Made by a program: the position numbers and the translations under genes
Shown: positions 11,373 through 24,559 of the stretch, piece by piece
Numbering within the stretch: the stretch's first letter is position 1
How the letters are laid out: each line of letters opens with the position of its first letter
Source of the DNA: Endomychus coccineus
Taxonomy: Eukaryota > Arthropoda > Insecta > Coleoptera > Endomychidae
NCBI GenBank assembly: GCA_958510875.1
Contig: OY294071.1
Coordinates: 34,192,581-34,256,580, forward strand
Reading direction: 5' to 3'
Length of the DNA stretch: 64,000 nt
The notes under the pieces: generated by a model
What the model saw: only the letters and a program-made list of their open reading frames with translations
The model's database searches: none
What the model was told of the DNA's origin: nothing

Positions 11373-12379
11373 TTTTCGGCTCGAGTTATGAAACAGCCTG
11401 TATATTGTGGGTTAACAAAGAACTTATCTCCTTTTGTGATGAAGGTCAAAAGTCTATTGTCTGAAATTAAATATTTCGTTACATATGTCACGTAATGGAC
11501 TTTATCAGAATTATCAGCTTATTGAATAACGTAAGCCAGATACTGCGCGGAGAAAGCTAGGTTAACCTCGTATGGGCCCCCTGCGTCCTCTAATGCAGGC
11601 CGATGCACTTGTTTTCGCATATCATACACTGACCAAAAAATATCTAAAAATAAGCTCTTTCAAGATTATCGAACTGCGCGTAATGTCTTCACCTCGCATT
11701 ATTTTTTATTTTGTTTTTGCTGATACGATATCTTTGTTTTATTTTTTATGTGAACAGATTTAATTTATTGCTTCATTATACTTATTAATGTGTTATTCTT
11801 ATAATTATTTATAAGTTATTATGCGGTTGAATATGAGCTATTATATCAACTATATAGGTGCAAAATAGTGATATTAAACACTATACTTACTCCAACTTAA
11901 TCTCACAATGAAGACGTATAATATAAAAACCGAAAAGTTTGAAAATGGAATGCTAATTGTCACGTTGAAAACCTATAATTTCTAGAAAATGCTCCGAAAA
12001 ACTTACATTCGATGATATCAGAGTTTATTTCCAAATAATTGTTCAAGGCCTTCAAAATTATCAGTAGGTACAAATTAATACTATAAGTGAATCATCAGAG
12101 TGAACCGCTTGCCATGAATTGTTGAGAAATACCGCTAACGTTTTTCGTTATACAGGATTATATTGATGAATGAACAGAGCATTTGGTTCAAAGTCATTGT
12201 TTCAGACGAAAAATCATCTTCAACGCAATACTGAGCTCCAGCATTTTTATTATCATGAAATAGAAGTAGTTTCTTCTAAATGTCTTGGTGAAGTTTTATT
12301 ATTATATTACGAATACACTAGAGAAAATTCTGTAATGTTCATTGAATATCATAAATGTGAGGCAATAATTTGGGGCTAA
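11373..12379. other. No gene recognised
   Basis: AT-rich. Short frames at 11572-11763 and 12170-12379 show no recognisable similarity. Confidence 0.4.
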
Positions 12380-12910
12380 GCTTTGCTGAACGGTGACTCG
12401 TCAAACGTTCCTGGCAACAGGTAACACGAGCAGGTGGGGTTGTCTATAGCTCAGAAGGGGCAATAATATAGTCTAGCAAGCAAGAGCCCGTTGTGGGTCC
12501 GCCTGAAGTAGTCCCGCCGGGGGTGAACAAAAATACTGCCCCTGCGTGGGTGAATGGTGCACCATATAGCTTTACTCCTAAAGTCCGGTGTATGTGCTTC
12601 CTATCCCAGGCCTCTGGGTAATGGATTCGCGGCCAGGGCAATGATATGTTGTAGGCGATGAGATGAGGCCGATGGCTACTCGTCAAACGAAAGCTGTTTA
12701 ACACTGAACACGAGTAGGCAGAGGGAGAGAGGCCCAGATGGTACAAAAGACCGTCTCCTCTCCAATTAAGGCGTTGGTCTCTGCCGGGCAGTTGACGTGC
12801 TGTTGAAAGTAGGAGAGGGCACTTCGTAACATGTCTAAAGTCCGCCGTATGGAAAGGCAGAGGGCTTAAAGAAAAACCACAGTTATCATCATGGTCTTCA
12901 GGCATGGGTT
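12380..12910. other. Unrecognised GC-richer segment with an internal repeat
   Basis: The base composition is clearly GC-richer than the flanks. A 153-codon open frame on the minus strand (12444-12905) resembles nothing I know. The 12-mer ACTCGTCAAACG occurs at 12396 and again at 12678, each followed after a short interval by CACGAG(C/T)AGG, so two diverged units about 282 bp apart are likely. It may be the 5' untranslated region of a LINE, with tandem promoter units, or an unknown repeat; the sequence alone does not decide. Confidence 0.45.
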
Positions 12911-12999
12911 ACCGCGTCATATGCTGTTTGTTCTGAAGCGACGGCCCTAAACAGATTTTATTGAACCATTGTTCACTAGATAATGGTGATTTGTAAAAA

Positions 13000-13925
13000 G
13001 CACAGATTCGACCTGTCTTGAAGTACGGTACACATGTTTGGAGTTCGGTTCCCAAACATACGCTGAAGTTCTTGGATCCTATCCAGAAGAGAGCTATTCG
13101 TCTGATTACGAATCACGAATTCACCTCTCTAGAACATCGTAGAAATGTGGGTGATCTCTCCATGGTTGGTCTTCCACAGGGATCTATCTTGGCACCAACT
13201 TTGTTTCAGCGTCATATCAACGATCTGCTGGAAGCGACCACCTGTCCCGGCCACAGGTTTGCAGATGATGGTACGCTTCATACCGCTTTCTCATCTAGAG
13301 CCCCCGTACCATCCAATGAAGCCAGTGGAGAGACAGAGACAGGTTGAGGCAATTAATGGAGATCTGGTACATGATTTTGAAATAGGGATCTGATAATCTA
13401 GTAGAGTTTAATGCAACCATAACTCAAGTTTGCGTCTTCTCCAGGAAGGCTTATCCCACAATCCTCAATATGATGATGTCTTCTATATCCATGCTTGGGA
13501 TCACCATCAACAGCACCCTCTCATGAGATGATCATGTGAGGTACATTACGAAAACCGCTTCACAAAAATTTGGTTTTCTATTCCGTGCCAAGAGCTACTT
13601 TACATCCCAGCAGCTCCTCATAATCTACAAAGTACAGATTCGACATGTCCTGGAGTACTGGTCACATGTTTGGAGTTCGGCTTTCAAACATACGCGGAGG
13701 CTCTTGGATTCTATACAGAAGATAGTCTAATTGATGATGTCACACTTACCAATTCATTGACCTCTCTAGAACATCGTAGAACGGTGAGTAATCTTTTCCT
13801 CTTCTATAGATATCTTGTCTGTTATTCCACCACGGGAGATTCCAGGTAGGCAGACTAGGCGAGCCCAAGCTAGTCAACCTTTCATTGTCAAGATAGAGAC
13901 CTGGTGGTCATGAAATGTTGGAAGG
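13000..13925 (+). pseudogene. LINE A (jockey-like), rearranged copy with internal duplication
   Basis: 13018-13165 encodes the late RT region (LKYGTHVWSSVPKHTLKFL, then IQKRAIRLI). It then passes in frame directly into RT motif B (LPQGSILAPTLFQRHIND), the intact catalytic motif FADDGTLHTAFSSR, and the usual downstream order. The late RT region then appears a second time (FLFRAKSYFTSQQLLIIYK, HVLEYWSHVWSSAFKHTRRL). The order late-early-late means two truncated copies, or one with a tandem duplication, joined at about 13166. Frameshifts follow near 13350 and 13740. Not functional as a whole, although the FADD motif survives. Confidence 0.8.
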
Positions 13926-16900
13926 GATCACAACGAATTCTCATTTTATTCGTAGATTACTTGGAAAATACTTTAGAATTATTCAAATTACGATTATAGA
14001 TATTCTTGCACAAGCGACTAAAAGGCTTTGTACGGGGTACTAACCTATTAGCGTGGAGCGTCTGAATTAAATCCTACAGTATGTACGTATGTGTACAATA
14101 AGTTGGCCAGACACTGCATATGTTTGTTCATTTCAAGCGACCTTCAGGAAAGTGCATCGCTCGGGTCCAGGGTCTGTTTCTCTATCTATTATAAATACAC
14201 GGTCTTTGTCTATATACACATACACAAAAGATGTTTACAGCATAAAACTTTTGATTATATAGAAATTTACCATAACACATTCTGCTAAATTTAGACCGTA
14301 AGTATTTTTATCACCCAAGACAACATTCATATGCTTATCTATACAAAAATTTCAGAAATCGATCAAAACAAAATCGAAATCTCAACTAAAACTGAAATGA
14401 TTGTCTTGAACCAACTTCTTGGTGCAATATTCAAATTCAAATTCAAATTGAAAACAAATATTAATACTAGTTTGTATCTATTGTTGATCTAAAGTTGGTT
14501 TTTTTGAAGCTCTCCCTCCAAGGCCTCATGATAGGAGATAATCCTATCTAAAATTGAACAAAATAAGATGCGATTTCATTTTCAAACCTTTCGGGCCTCT
14601 AGTTGTTGATTTTAATCTATATCATGAACAAATTACTAGAAATCCCCTCCATTGTTTGAATCTTGGAGTTCATCCAACGGTTACTTAGGCTGAAATACTG
14701 AGCATAAAAAATTGCGTCCAAATGTTACAACAATGAGCGAGTCTCCATAATGATACTCAACATTAGGATCTTATGTGATCACCTCTAACACTATCATAGA
14801 GAGCCTACAGAAACAGGCTGTCCTATTCACCACCATCGGGTACAGTTGGTGTAGGTGCCAGGGCACCAGGGCGTAAAAAGTACAATTGATGGTATATTAA
14901 ATACACCAAAAAATAGATCAATCTCGCAAACGATTTCATAATATTCTAAAATGACAGTTATTTATTGCCATCGAGGAAGGTGTGTACTTAAAAAATTTTA
15001 AAAACCATGATATAAATAATGATTATTTTATAACTACAAAACAGGTCAGCAGAAGTTAATATAACATTTCTGAAAGGAACCCCAAAAATTAATAGTGTAC
15101 TATTGTTATAGTATCGAAATTAATTTAACCTTCATTTATTCTGACAGTTCAAATATACATTGACAAGGGCATCTATTTACGCCATTACAACACAGAGTGA
15201 ATACAGAAAATAGACTGCATCTTTACACTTCGATGACGTATGTGTGTGTGTTCAAATAGAACTATCATCAAGTTTTCGGATGAAATACTACCAATAAAAA
15301 TCATTCCAGCGAATGCAGGTGTACAGCCACAGCTTGAATACTAGGTATGCACAAGCAGACGTTAGCAAATAAAGTGTTGGGCGGTTTTAGAAGGCCAAAT
15401 ACCCGAATTTGGGGTCACAGACATTAGACGCTGCAGACGAGGTGCATGTGCAAATCTAGGGCCAATGGACTATTCAAGGCAGTCGGGCAGTCGGGCGATG
15501 CAATCCGCGACTTCTTAGTCTTCCTTGCCTCTGAAACAACCAAATCTAACTCGTTAACCGAACAGAGTACATATTCTCCCATGCTTTAAAACGAGAGATC
15601 GCAATTTCAAGCTCGAATTGAAAGCTCATTATTCTAGGATCATAACGAGTACTTCAGTGTTATTGTTATGACTGCAGTTCTCTTGTTAATAGTTGTGGCA
15701 ACTTATTTTTCAACTATTAAATACTGCTTCAGTGACGGATAATTTGTAAGTCGTGTTGCACTATTCATTTGAATGATTTATTGAATGATTGCTAATTTAT
15801 AGCTTTTTCAATGAATAGATTTGTTTTCCGACCAAACCATAATAAACTGTACTTAAATATAATACAAGCTGAACTTTACTAGCGTTTAAAATACTAGATT
15901 AGTAAATGAATTATAATATCACCTCTAATAATAATAAACTCTATGTCAATGATCGGATTAAGATGAAACCTTCTGCAATGGCTTAAGAGATGTTCCAGTA
16001 ATTGAATCTACCTCAATATAAAAGGATGAACTTTTTTAGTTTATGTTTATTAACGATTTAACAAACAATTTATTCAGTACAGATGAGAAATAATCAACTC
16101 TATCCACTAAAATATTGTTAAAGTGCTGAGGACCTCTCAGCTAAGTAGCCATAATGTAACTTCTAGTTTGACCCAAATATCATTTTAAACACGACTTACA
16201 ATCGTTTTTGTAAATCCCAGATTTGTCGAAGTCGGAAACTTTATCAAAGGTGTACCCTAAACGGTTTTTCAGCTGGTTTCTTACATTTATAAACGGATTG
16301 TATTGCAAGTTTAGAAAACTCTTCAATTTGAAAAAATCAAACAACTCCTACAGCAAACAATTTAGTGACAAGTGTGATCCTATCATGAAAGAGCTCTGTG
16401 TTTTCCGAAATAGTCAGTAATGGAGTCGTCAAAAAATTGCCAATTGATTTTTCGTTTTTTTTTTTGATATCTCCAGAAGTGATTTTACAAATTCATTTAT
16501 AGCAGATTATTCAGCATTAAAATTCGCAACTTTGCCTCCATTTAACCATCTCTCTACCTCTTATGATTGGAAAAAAGGCTCTAGTGTATTTTTAAGACTA
16601 ATTAAATAATGATTGTTCCTTTTATTTCTTGAATATGTTTTTCATCTTTAAGATGTAATTGTTCTTTACTCGTTAAAAATCCATTATACAACAAATAAAA
16701 ATTACGCTGATTGTGCATATCATAGCATTGTGCCAAGACCAATGTCACATTAAAATTTCAGCAAGGAACTCTAAATATTATAAAACAGATATCAATTGAT
16801 TATAATTCAGATTACAATCTGATAGATAATATGTTGAAAAAGAAGCAATATAATATTGCTATTAAAGAAATTTTCCCTCTAAATCACAAAAAATCGGAAA

Positions 16901-17324
16901 ATTATAGAAGCTCACACGATGTTCTTCGAACATTCTAGGTTTCCCTCTCGTGTAGTCAAAGTATAGAAAAAAGAAAAAATTTCGAATGATATAAAATGGG
17001 AATTGAATAATATTATGAATTTAACTATTTCTTTCAAAAGTACTAACACACTAGGACTAGGTCAACATTAAAAAATTACAAAACTAAGATGAAGAAATCA
17101 GGTGTCCAATCTGGTCCAAACTTCTATATAGGTCAAAATGGTAGGTCTTTCTCTATTAGAGTGGGTGAAGACTCTTCGGAGATACAGAAATAACAAACTT
17201 GACTCCCATCATGACAAACATTAAATTTCTTATAGACGGGGCACTAATTTGATCAAAATTTTGGCATCTTACATATAGTAAAGATAGATAACTTAGAATA
17301 CTCAGAAATTATTAAAGATAAGCA
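13926..17324. other. Long stretch without recognised genes
   Basis: Mostly AT-rich and featureless. A short ATTCAA repeat lies at about 14428-14446. A GC-richer patch at about 15380-15540 contains a duplicated CAGTCGGG. A 65-codon plus-strand frame at 16223-16420 is lysine- and phenylalanine-rich and unrecognised. Nothing here can be called a gene. Confidence 0.4.
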
Positions 17325-18030
17325 CCTTCAATCAATCAAACAATCAAAACGGGGGCGGACAAGTCTGGATCACTTAGACCGCTTGATTGGGTCCATTGTG
17401 TACCCCTAGATAGATACAAGAATCAGTCCAGCAGGCCTAAGGCAGTGCCGATATATCAATTATGGCTTCAAGCGACATATGTGTGCTGCCGAGGTATTAT
17501 AGCCTGAAAGAAGCCAATGCTGGACATTCTGCTAGGATGTGAGAGGCAGTTTCATCCGCCTCTCCACTACTCTCTCTACTGCAATGCCCATTGTGTGTAG
17601 ATGTTTATTCTGATGACAGTGTGCTGTGAGGAGTCCTGTCACTAGTTTTATGCCTTTCCTGCTCATAGAGAGTAGGGTCTTAGAGAGTTTAGGCGAGAAT
17701 CCCCAGAGTCCTACTTGGGGTGGTCCTCATAGTCCCCGTTATCCCTATGCAGGCAAGTCGTTGAGCCAGACGGTACAAAACCGTTTCTATCGCCGCCCAC
17801 CACACGACGGCTGCGTAGGTTATGATTGGGCGGATCATGGCCGTGCAGATCCAGTGCAGAACCTGTGGTCGTAGAGCCCATGTGTTTGCGAAGGCTCTCC
17901 TGCATGCCCATAAGGATGCAACGGCCTTCTTCACCCGAATTTCCAGGTGCATTTTCCAGCTCAGTTTAGCATCGAGGATAGCTCCAAGGTACTTCACTGA
18001 GCCTTTCAACATAGGCACATTAATCTTTTA
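17325..18030 (-). pseudogene. LINE B 3' fragment, internally deleted, TGATTG-type tail
   Basis: Read on the minus strand: RT thumb (GSVKYLGAILDAKLSWKMHL, RVKKAVASLWACRRAF, MIRPIITYAAVVWWA, ACIGITGTMRTTPSR). A deletion of most of the RNase H domain then joins it to the C-terminal segment and zinc knuckle. The 3' end (CAAGCGGTCTAAGTGATCC, then CCCGTTTTGATTG) runs into a TTGATTG-type repeated tail at 17325-17345. The same 3' end is present in the copy at 44.5-46.4 kb. Dead copy. Confidence 0.8.
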
Positions 18031-18939
18031 CTTAATAATTAGGTATAATTATACCTTGTTATTCTAAATCAGAACGACCAGTGGATTATTTTTGCAAAGC
18101 ATTCAAGATTTACTCTGAATTATCTTAAATGAAAGGCTTCCTAAGGAAACGTTGCTCTTCAATCTATCATCTCCATTATTATCTCTACGTCTATGACAAT
18201 GGGTAAATATTGCGGAATACTAAAATTTGTCCATAAGTAAACACTTGATGCTCTTCGTAAAGGTAATCTAGTCTCTATAATCGTCCTATATGGTTCGTGG
18301 TTTTTCAAAAATGATAGTTTTGTAGCCGAATATTGACATAATAGTAACACGAAAGAGTAATTCCACTATGAAACTTCTGAATTATTTCGGCCATGACGTT
18401 ATAGAAAAAGCGCGAAATCCAATACAGAAGTCGGGTAGTGTATTAGAATCTGAAATTAGAGGTGAACTGGGTGCTAACTCTGGTGTCTCTTAAGCGAAGA
18501 ACTAGTTAATGATGAAGTAATTCCAAGCGAATAATGTCATAATCTTTTTAATACGCAAGTAATGAAATGGTAAAGCACTAGCAGGACCCCGCCAGACTGC
18601 CTGTAGCGATGCACCCAGTTAACCTTGGTAGGCGGTCAAGAAGCAGACGCGATGTGAGGGGTGATAGAGGTAATAGAACTGCAAGCCTTGACGCGCTCTG
18701 CTTGGCCCTGAACACTTCAATTGGTGCATAGGAACATGCACCTCACTGCATTTAAATATATTATCTAATTCAATTATTTATTACAAGAACGAATGAATGA
18801 TCGTTCTCGATTCAAAATTGTTTTCCTTGCTTACTCTTCCATATACATTAATTATGTCCCAGCCTAATTTTGGCTAAACAAAATAAATAATTTGGTATTA
18901 AGATATTTAGATTTGTCAGTAATTCAAAGTCGAGGAAAG
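18031..18939. other. No gene recognised; GC-rich patch
   Basis: AT-rich apart from a GC-richer patch at about 18580-18740 with no open frame that I recognise. It could be a retrotransposon fragment too diverged to place. Confidence 0.35.
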
Positions 18940-18940
18940 T

Positions 18941-18975
<35 letters not shown>

Positions 18976-19020
18976 GTTACACCACCCAACAACCACAGGC
19001 CAATTAAGGATGGGAAAAGC
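18940..19020 (-). repeat. (TTTA)n tract, probable LINE/SINE 3' tail on the minus strand
   Basis: Perfect TTTA repeats run from 18940 to 18975 and are followed by non-repetitive sequence (ACCACCCAACAACCACAGGCC). Read on the minus strand this is unique sequence ending in AAAT repeats, the usual 3' tail of several insect LINE and SINE families. The upstream body of the element is not identifiable here. A similar AAAT tail occurs at 36.82 kb. Confidence 0.5.
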
Positions 19021-19879
19021 TACAATTTGATTAAAATTCACAAATATAATATAACAAAAACAAAAATAATTCATATAAAACAAGAACATAAATACAAAAT
19101 GAAAAACGAGAAAAAATTAGATAGACATCAATACTGATATCAACATTGATACAAGGCTGTTCTGCAAGCAGAGCACGCAGGATGTATGGAACAATGTTTT
19201 AAGTTAATTTCAAAAAGTTTGGAGTTTATAAGGTAAGCTGCAGGGGCGGATCCAGCAGTAATTCATGGGAGGATGACCAAAGATCTATTAATTATAATAT
19301 AAATATATGTTTATTGGGTATTATATAATAACCTGATCAATAGGACTTGATAGGATAGTTTTATGTTCCCTAGACAATTTTGACCAATGTATATAAGCCA
19401 GAAAGTAATCAATTTTGGTACTTCTAGTGTAAGCTTCCAAGAACATTTGAGGAATTACAGAAACTTAAAATTAATATGAAACCAAATATACCACATTATT
19501 CGGTGATCTGAATTTATATTTTGGCAACTGAAGTGTCATTGCCAGATGGTGTAGAGACCTTCAAATATTCTTGAGCAGTGTTGCTCCTCCAACTGGCATT
19601 AATCAAACATAGATTTAATGCAACAAACACAGAAGTTGAAGGAGACTAGTAATAAACTTTTTTATGATTGCGTCTGGTTAGTAAAAAACATTGAAGAAAC
19701 TATTTTGATCTGTTAACAACTACCTCTTACAAATAATATTTAATCTACCACAAATATTTGTTTTATGCTTATTACAACATTCGTGGATTTCATGAACACC
19801 ATCGTCGTTCCACGTGTCTGTATTGATTTTTTTCAGCACATACTGAGATATTCTTGCCTAATTATTCCAATGAATAATT

Positions 19880-20460
19880 ATCTATCTCTTTTGTGAGAGT
19901 AACCAACTACCAACAAAGTTACCAACCCACAAAACCACAACCTTATCCATAAACTACGAAGTTGGAAGCCACGTGCCCGAACCACCGGCCCTGTTGAATG
20001 GCATGTCCAATATTCAATTGGATGGGTACAAAGAGCGTTTTTCATTTCCTTGAGGAATGGAGATGAATCATGGTAATCTTGAGTAGTAGACTTCCGCGGA
20101 TAGCTTATCTTGAAAATTCTTGGCTTCCGTATGAATTCCACGTCACAATAGCACGACTTGATGCCGACATTTCGCCAACCATTACAGGTAGCATCTTCAG
20201 GATAGACTTGAGGCTTCAACTGAGTGCATGCTGGTGCAATTCTGGGCGAGCATGGCCAGCATTAGGGAAACCCCTCTGTATGCTTTGCTCTTGTTTGTCC
20301 AGCACATAGCGTTGCTGGACATAATTACATTTAGGTGGTCCGAGCAAACCCAGCCTTCCTTCTCCCAGCACTCCCCCTCCGCCAGACAGAAGCCATTGAC
20401 GAAAAACCTGGTATAGTAAGCACAGACAACGGGGCTTTAGAGGTATACTCCAATTCACAG
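19880..20460 (-). repeat. Degenerate element with hammerhead-like core
   Basis: The minus strand from about 20455 to 19880 is GC-richer than its flanks. It contains a CTGAAGA box (20200-20194), a hairpin (GCTACC... GGTTGGC, with one wobble and one bulge), then GAAAT. This is the same layout as the motifs in the palindromes at 55.9 and 58.4 kb, where the last box is GAAAC. An open minus-strand frame at 19878-20219 overlaps it, but the translation is unrecognised. I take it as an old copy of the same repeat superfamily. The boundaries are approximate. Confidence 0.45.
20161..20200 (-). ncRNA. Degenerate hammerhead-like motif
   Basis: Order on the minus strand: CTGAAGA, one unpaired T, stem II of about six pairs, GAAA. 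The base after GAAA is T rather than C, and no cleavage-site helix (stem III) forms by eye. It is probably an inactive relic. Included because it matches the layout of the better-preserved copies. Confidence 0.35.
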
Positions 20461-22379
20461 AGGTTACTATTAGCTTTCCACCATAATGTATGAGCTACTA
20501 GTGTCTAGAGAACGTTAGTTGCTATACTAACTTCCCCGAAGAGAGATGAAGCCACTCTCAAGAGAATGACTGGACAGTAAGGAACATACTAGAGTGTTGT
20601 CTCATATGGAGGAAGTTACAATGATCCTAATGAGGAGTATGTACTATGACCTCTGACCAATAGGTCACCCTTCTAACTCAATACGGAATCCCAGAAAACT
20701 CTATAACTGTTGAGAGGTGATACTAATCTAAAAATATGAGTTTCTTGTCCTCATGGAGAACTAAGCAATTTTGCTGATATCTTAGAGACTATGCATCGTT
20801 ATTTTGATGGATTTGAACCATACAACTTTCTGTTGTTAGGTTTTTGGCTTATTAAGATTGCATTCCTTTGCTGTTACAAGAACCCCTTTAATAAATCTGC
20901 CATAATATTTTTTACAACAGAAGAAACCTTAAGAATGAGTTGAAACCATTTAGTTATATTCCAATGTGGATGAACTGTTCGAAGATACGGGAACGTAATG
21001 AGAATTTGTTTGTATATGTGACATTCATTGAAAGTATTTGGGTGAAAGGTATATACTCAAAATCTGAGTGCTGGCAAAAAGTTAGACTGAACACGCTTAC
21101 AGATTGATACACGCGTTTCAGATAAATGAAGAACGCAAAAAGTTATTTGTTAATGCTTATATTGTGATTCTACGTCTAATAAAGGAATGATTCGGTTTCA
21201 TCATCACCATAACAATGTTTACTACGACGATTAAATCTGACATGATTTGTTTCATGACCAAATATCTATTCCTATTTGTCTTCATTCAGGAATTCTATTG
21301 CTGTTTATTATGCTGGTTGGTGTAAAGCATACGCAAAATCTAAACGTTAGTAAACATTTTACACCAAAAGGTTAGATGAGCCAAAAGATGTTGCGCACAT
21401 TCACACATGTATCAGACCACGCTTATAGACGAATACATGTGGCCTAGATAAGTGAAGCGACGCAAAAAAGTTATTTGTTAGTGTTGATTACATGATAATT
21501 GATCAATTTTACAGATATCCCTTCTACGTCTGTATTCTAATTAAAAAAACATTATCATGTTTATCCTATTTTGAATTATGTAAATGAACGAGTTGTTAGT
21601 TGTTTATGTCTGCATAAAAATTTGAGGAATGAACGCGGTCCAAAATCCTCTCTCAGATCGTGGTATTATCATCGGGTCATTGTTTGGTAGAATGTTGAAG
21701 GTGTTGCTGATTCACAAGACGGATTTGCAAATTATTGCAGTGGGACTAAAATAACGTTCAAGGTGACTTCTACACAAAATATCGCAATTATTACCTCTTA
21801 TCCATTTAACTGAAGCAGCTTAGCCGAAAACGCGCTGTTCCATTTATAAATATATAGACAATTGTTAACGCTGCGCATTATCACGTGACATAATCAAAAT
21901 TACGCTGTGTAATATAGATATAAGTGCGACTTCAAAGCCACGTAGCTCCTTCATGTACGGAAAATTGACCTCAATTAGGGCACGAGCTCTATTCGATTTT
22001 TATTGATAGCAAAAAATATTCAACCAGAGGCGTCGCAGTGATGAATAAAATGTTTCAAATACCTTATATGCCTGTGTCTCTACTAATTTGAACATACACC
22101 ATTCATAAGAGTTTACATTTTAATTCCCTCACTGTAGTATTGAAAGAGAAGTGTTGTAATCTGGTCTGAAAATTAATTTGGACGAGATAGGATAAGGAAC
22201 AAGGTTTACGACGTATTAACGTCGTAATTTGTAAGTATATAGAGATCATCAGTTGATTTTTGATTCATCTCCGATTCAAAACAATCCATTATTCCCAGTT
22301 CATCAAGAAACTTCAGGGCAACTCTAGCAACACGTATTTATATGTAGGTTTATTTTGTTTTATTATTCTTAGCTACGAT
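20461..22379. other. No gene; two diverged direct repeats ~315 bp apart
   Basis: About 21100-21170 and 21410-21490 share the block AAAGTTATTTGTTA(A/G)TG, preceded by AGATAA(A/G)TGAAG and by CACGCTTA(C/T)AGA, and both are followed by a CTACGTCT block. This is a diverged two-unit tandem repeat. The rest is AT-rich with no recognisable gene. Confidence 0.45.
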
Positions 22380-22810
22380 GATTTTTTTATACTTAAACTA
22401 CACGAGAGGAAAACCCAATCAGTGATGGAATGTTGGAAAAGGAGATTTTGGAGCTTATAGGCATATGGAAAAACCTCACTAGGCGAAGAGATTATCAGAT
22501 CCTCATTTCAAAATCATTGCCAGATCTCCATTAATTGCATCAACCTGTCTCTGTCTTCATTGAATGGTATAGGGGCTCTAGATCATTAACGATTTTGGAG
22601 GTCTCTACTTATTAAATGAGCTCTATGTTGAATACTTTCTCCATGACTTTAGAGATCAAAGATAATGGTGCAATGGGTGTATAATTATTAGGAAAGGCTT
22701 TCTTCCCTTTTTTCTGAATTGGTTGGATTCTAGCTGCCTTCCAGTTGGAAGGAAACACACCAAGTTTGTATGAGACCAACCTGCAGGCACACATTTCTTA
22801 AGAACGACAG
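22380..22810 (-). pseudogene. LINE A (jockey-like), internally deleted copy
   Basis: On the minus strand the start of the RT domain is well preserved: FPSNWKAARIQPIQKKGKK, then NNYTPIAPLSLISKVMEKVF (family consensus NYxPIxLLSxISKVMEK). The sequence then passes across a deletion into post-catalytic sequence (22480-22600) and the family's 3' end (the CACGAGAGG/AAACC block at 22400). Motifs A-C are missing. The same 3' end occurs at 29.46 and 51.24 kb. Confidence 0.75.
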
Positions 22811-24559
22811 CTGGAATTCCATCTGGTTAAGTAAATAATGTATGTTTCTTTCGTATGGGACGTTATTGGTTTCTACATAGCGGTCGAAAGGTGACTCCGA
22901 TTTATTTAAAATTTAAAATCTTCACAGAATATAGATATGGTGGGTTCAATTTACTGGTATGTAAAGTCATTGTCTTAGCTTGAGCTGTTTTCGAGTTACA
23001 GATTTTAAACGCCCATACATTCCTTTGGCAGTGATAAAGAATCTAGCTCACACAACTAGACAGACTGCGGCTCGTGCTCTTGATCGCTTTATGCGAAAGA
23101 TAGAGTGAGTTTAGCCGAATAGAGATCGTGTAACTAGACTCCCAGAGGGAGCCCCACTGTACTGCGATCATTAGTCATATTGTGCTCTTGCTATTTCCTC
23201 ATCAGTCCGGTGTTTTCTACGAATTCAGTAGCCTGATGTAGGGGATACTTCTGATTTCCTAGGGTGTAGTTTTATCGTCACCAAAATATGTCCGACGACC
23301 AACCGTGTATGCCGTAGACTGACACAGCACATGCAAGGGCGTCTCTTCGTGCAGAGATGTTGGTTGCATTGGGCGTGTCTGATCAGAAATGCAACAAGAT
23401 TCCGTATTTCTTGTCTGCTGAACGTCAGTAGATTTTTCACTCGTTGCTGCTGGAGATCTCCCATTACTCGCTTGGAGTGCGACATACGGGGCAGTTCCCT
23501 TCAATAGGCATGGTGCTCTGCCTCGGGCCATTTTTGGATTACAGATTTTGCTGTGGTCCAATCAGAGGCTGTTCCGCGAAACTGTTACTAACACGACAAT
23601 ACAGGCTGATTTTATCAAGGAGTAATGCATGCTACACACAATTGAATTCATTCAATAAGTCGGAAAACATCGAATAAGAGTAATGACAATTTTTGAAACA
23701 GTTCAAATATCATGATATTACATGTGTGCAGTAGTCCTTATAGATTAAGTTAGAAAAAAAGGAGGCTATAATAGTATAGGACACCATTGTACGATTTTGA
23801 GGTAGTGAACACGAGATGGGTCAATGAGAAAAGAAAAAATGGTCAGTAATAAAACTTGTATTTATAGTCGCTGATAGCGGCTATTATGTTTTGTCTGCAA
23901 CACGTTCGCTAATAGTAATAAACAATTGGAATTGACATTTCCATGTTATCTTTTATCAACTACGCCGTGGAAAATGGAAAATAAACGTAGGTCGAAGGAG
24001 AACTTGGTCCAGTGTTTACGTAAACATCGAATGTCAAACATGTAATTCCTCGAATTGAATTATTTTCTTTAGTTTAAAGTAATTTTCGCAATAACAATAT
24101 TGTTGTTATGAAAACTAAGTTACGTGGTTTTATCTTGTTGTGAGGCAATATCAGTCGAGCTTGCATTTTTCAAATATACATGTTTATCCAAAAACACGAA
24201 CAAAAGTCTCAATCACTAAATAACTTAAGCATTATTCCCTGTTATTTCGAATCAATTAAAATCCGTTATTGGATACATTAAAAATAAGATACTTTCGGAG
24301 TCAACGTGCCAATAATCTGTTAAAGTTGAATAATTTCTGCGAAGCCCAACCATAACAACTCTTCCATATGTAAATATGTGATAAATACATGGGAAGAAAA
24401 GTAAATATAAATAATCAATCTATTTCATGTGATATAATGCATTATTCGTTACTGTTGCATAAAATGTGCTGTAGTAACTCAGATATGTTTTATTTTATGA
24501 ATTATCGCCCTTTTCTGTTAATAATACTTTAAAAGGTGTCGAAAATAGGGTTGAAATAG
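22811..24559. other. No gene recognised; GC-richer block at 23225-23600
   Basis: Mostly AT-rich. The block at 23225-23600 is GC-richer and open for 100 codons on the minus strand (23259-23561), but its translation shows no domain that I know; it may be a fragment of a retrotransposon ORF1 or untranslated region. The remainder holds nothing recognisable. Confidence 0.35.
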
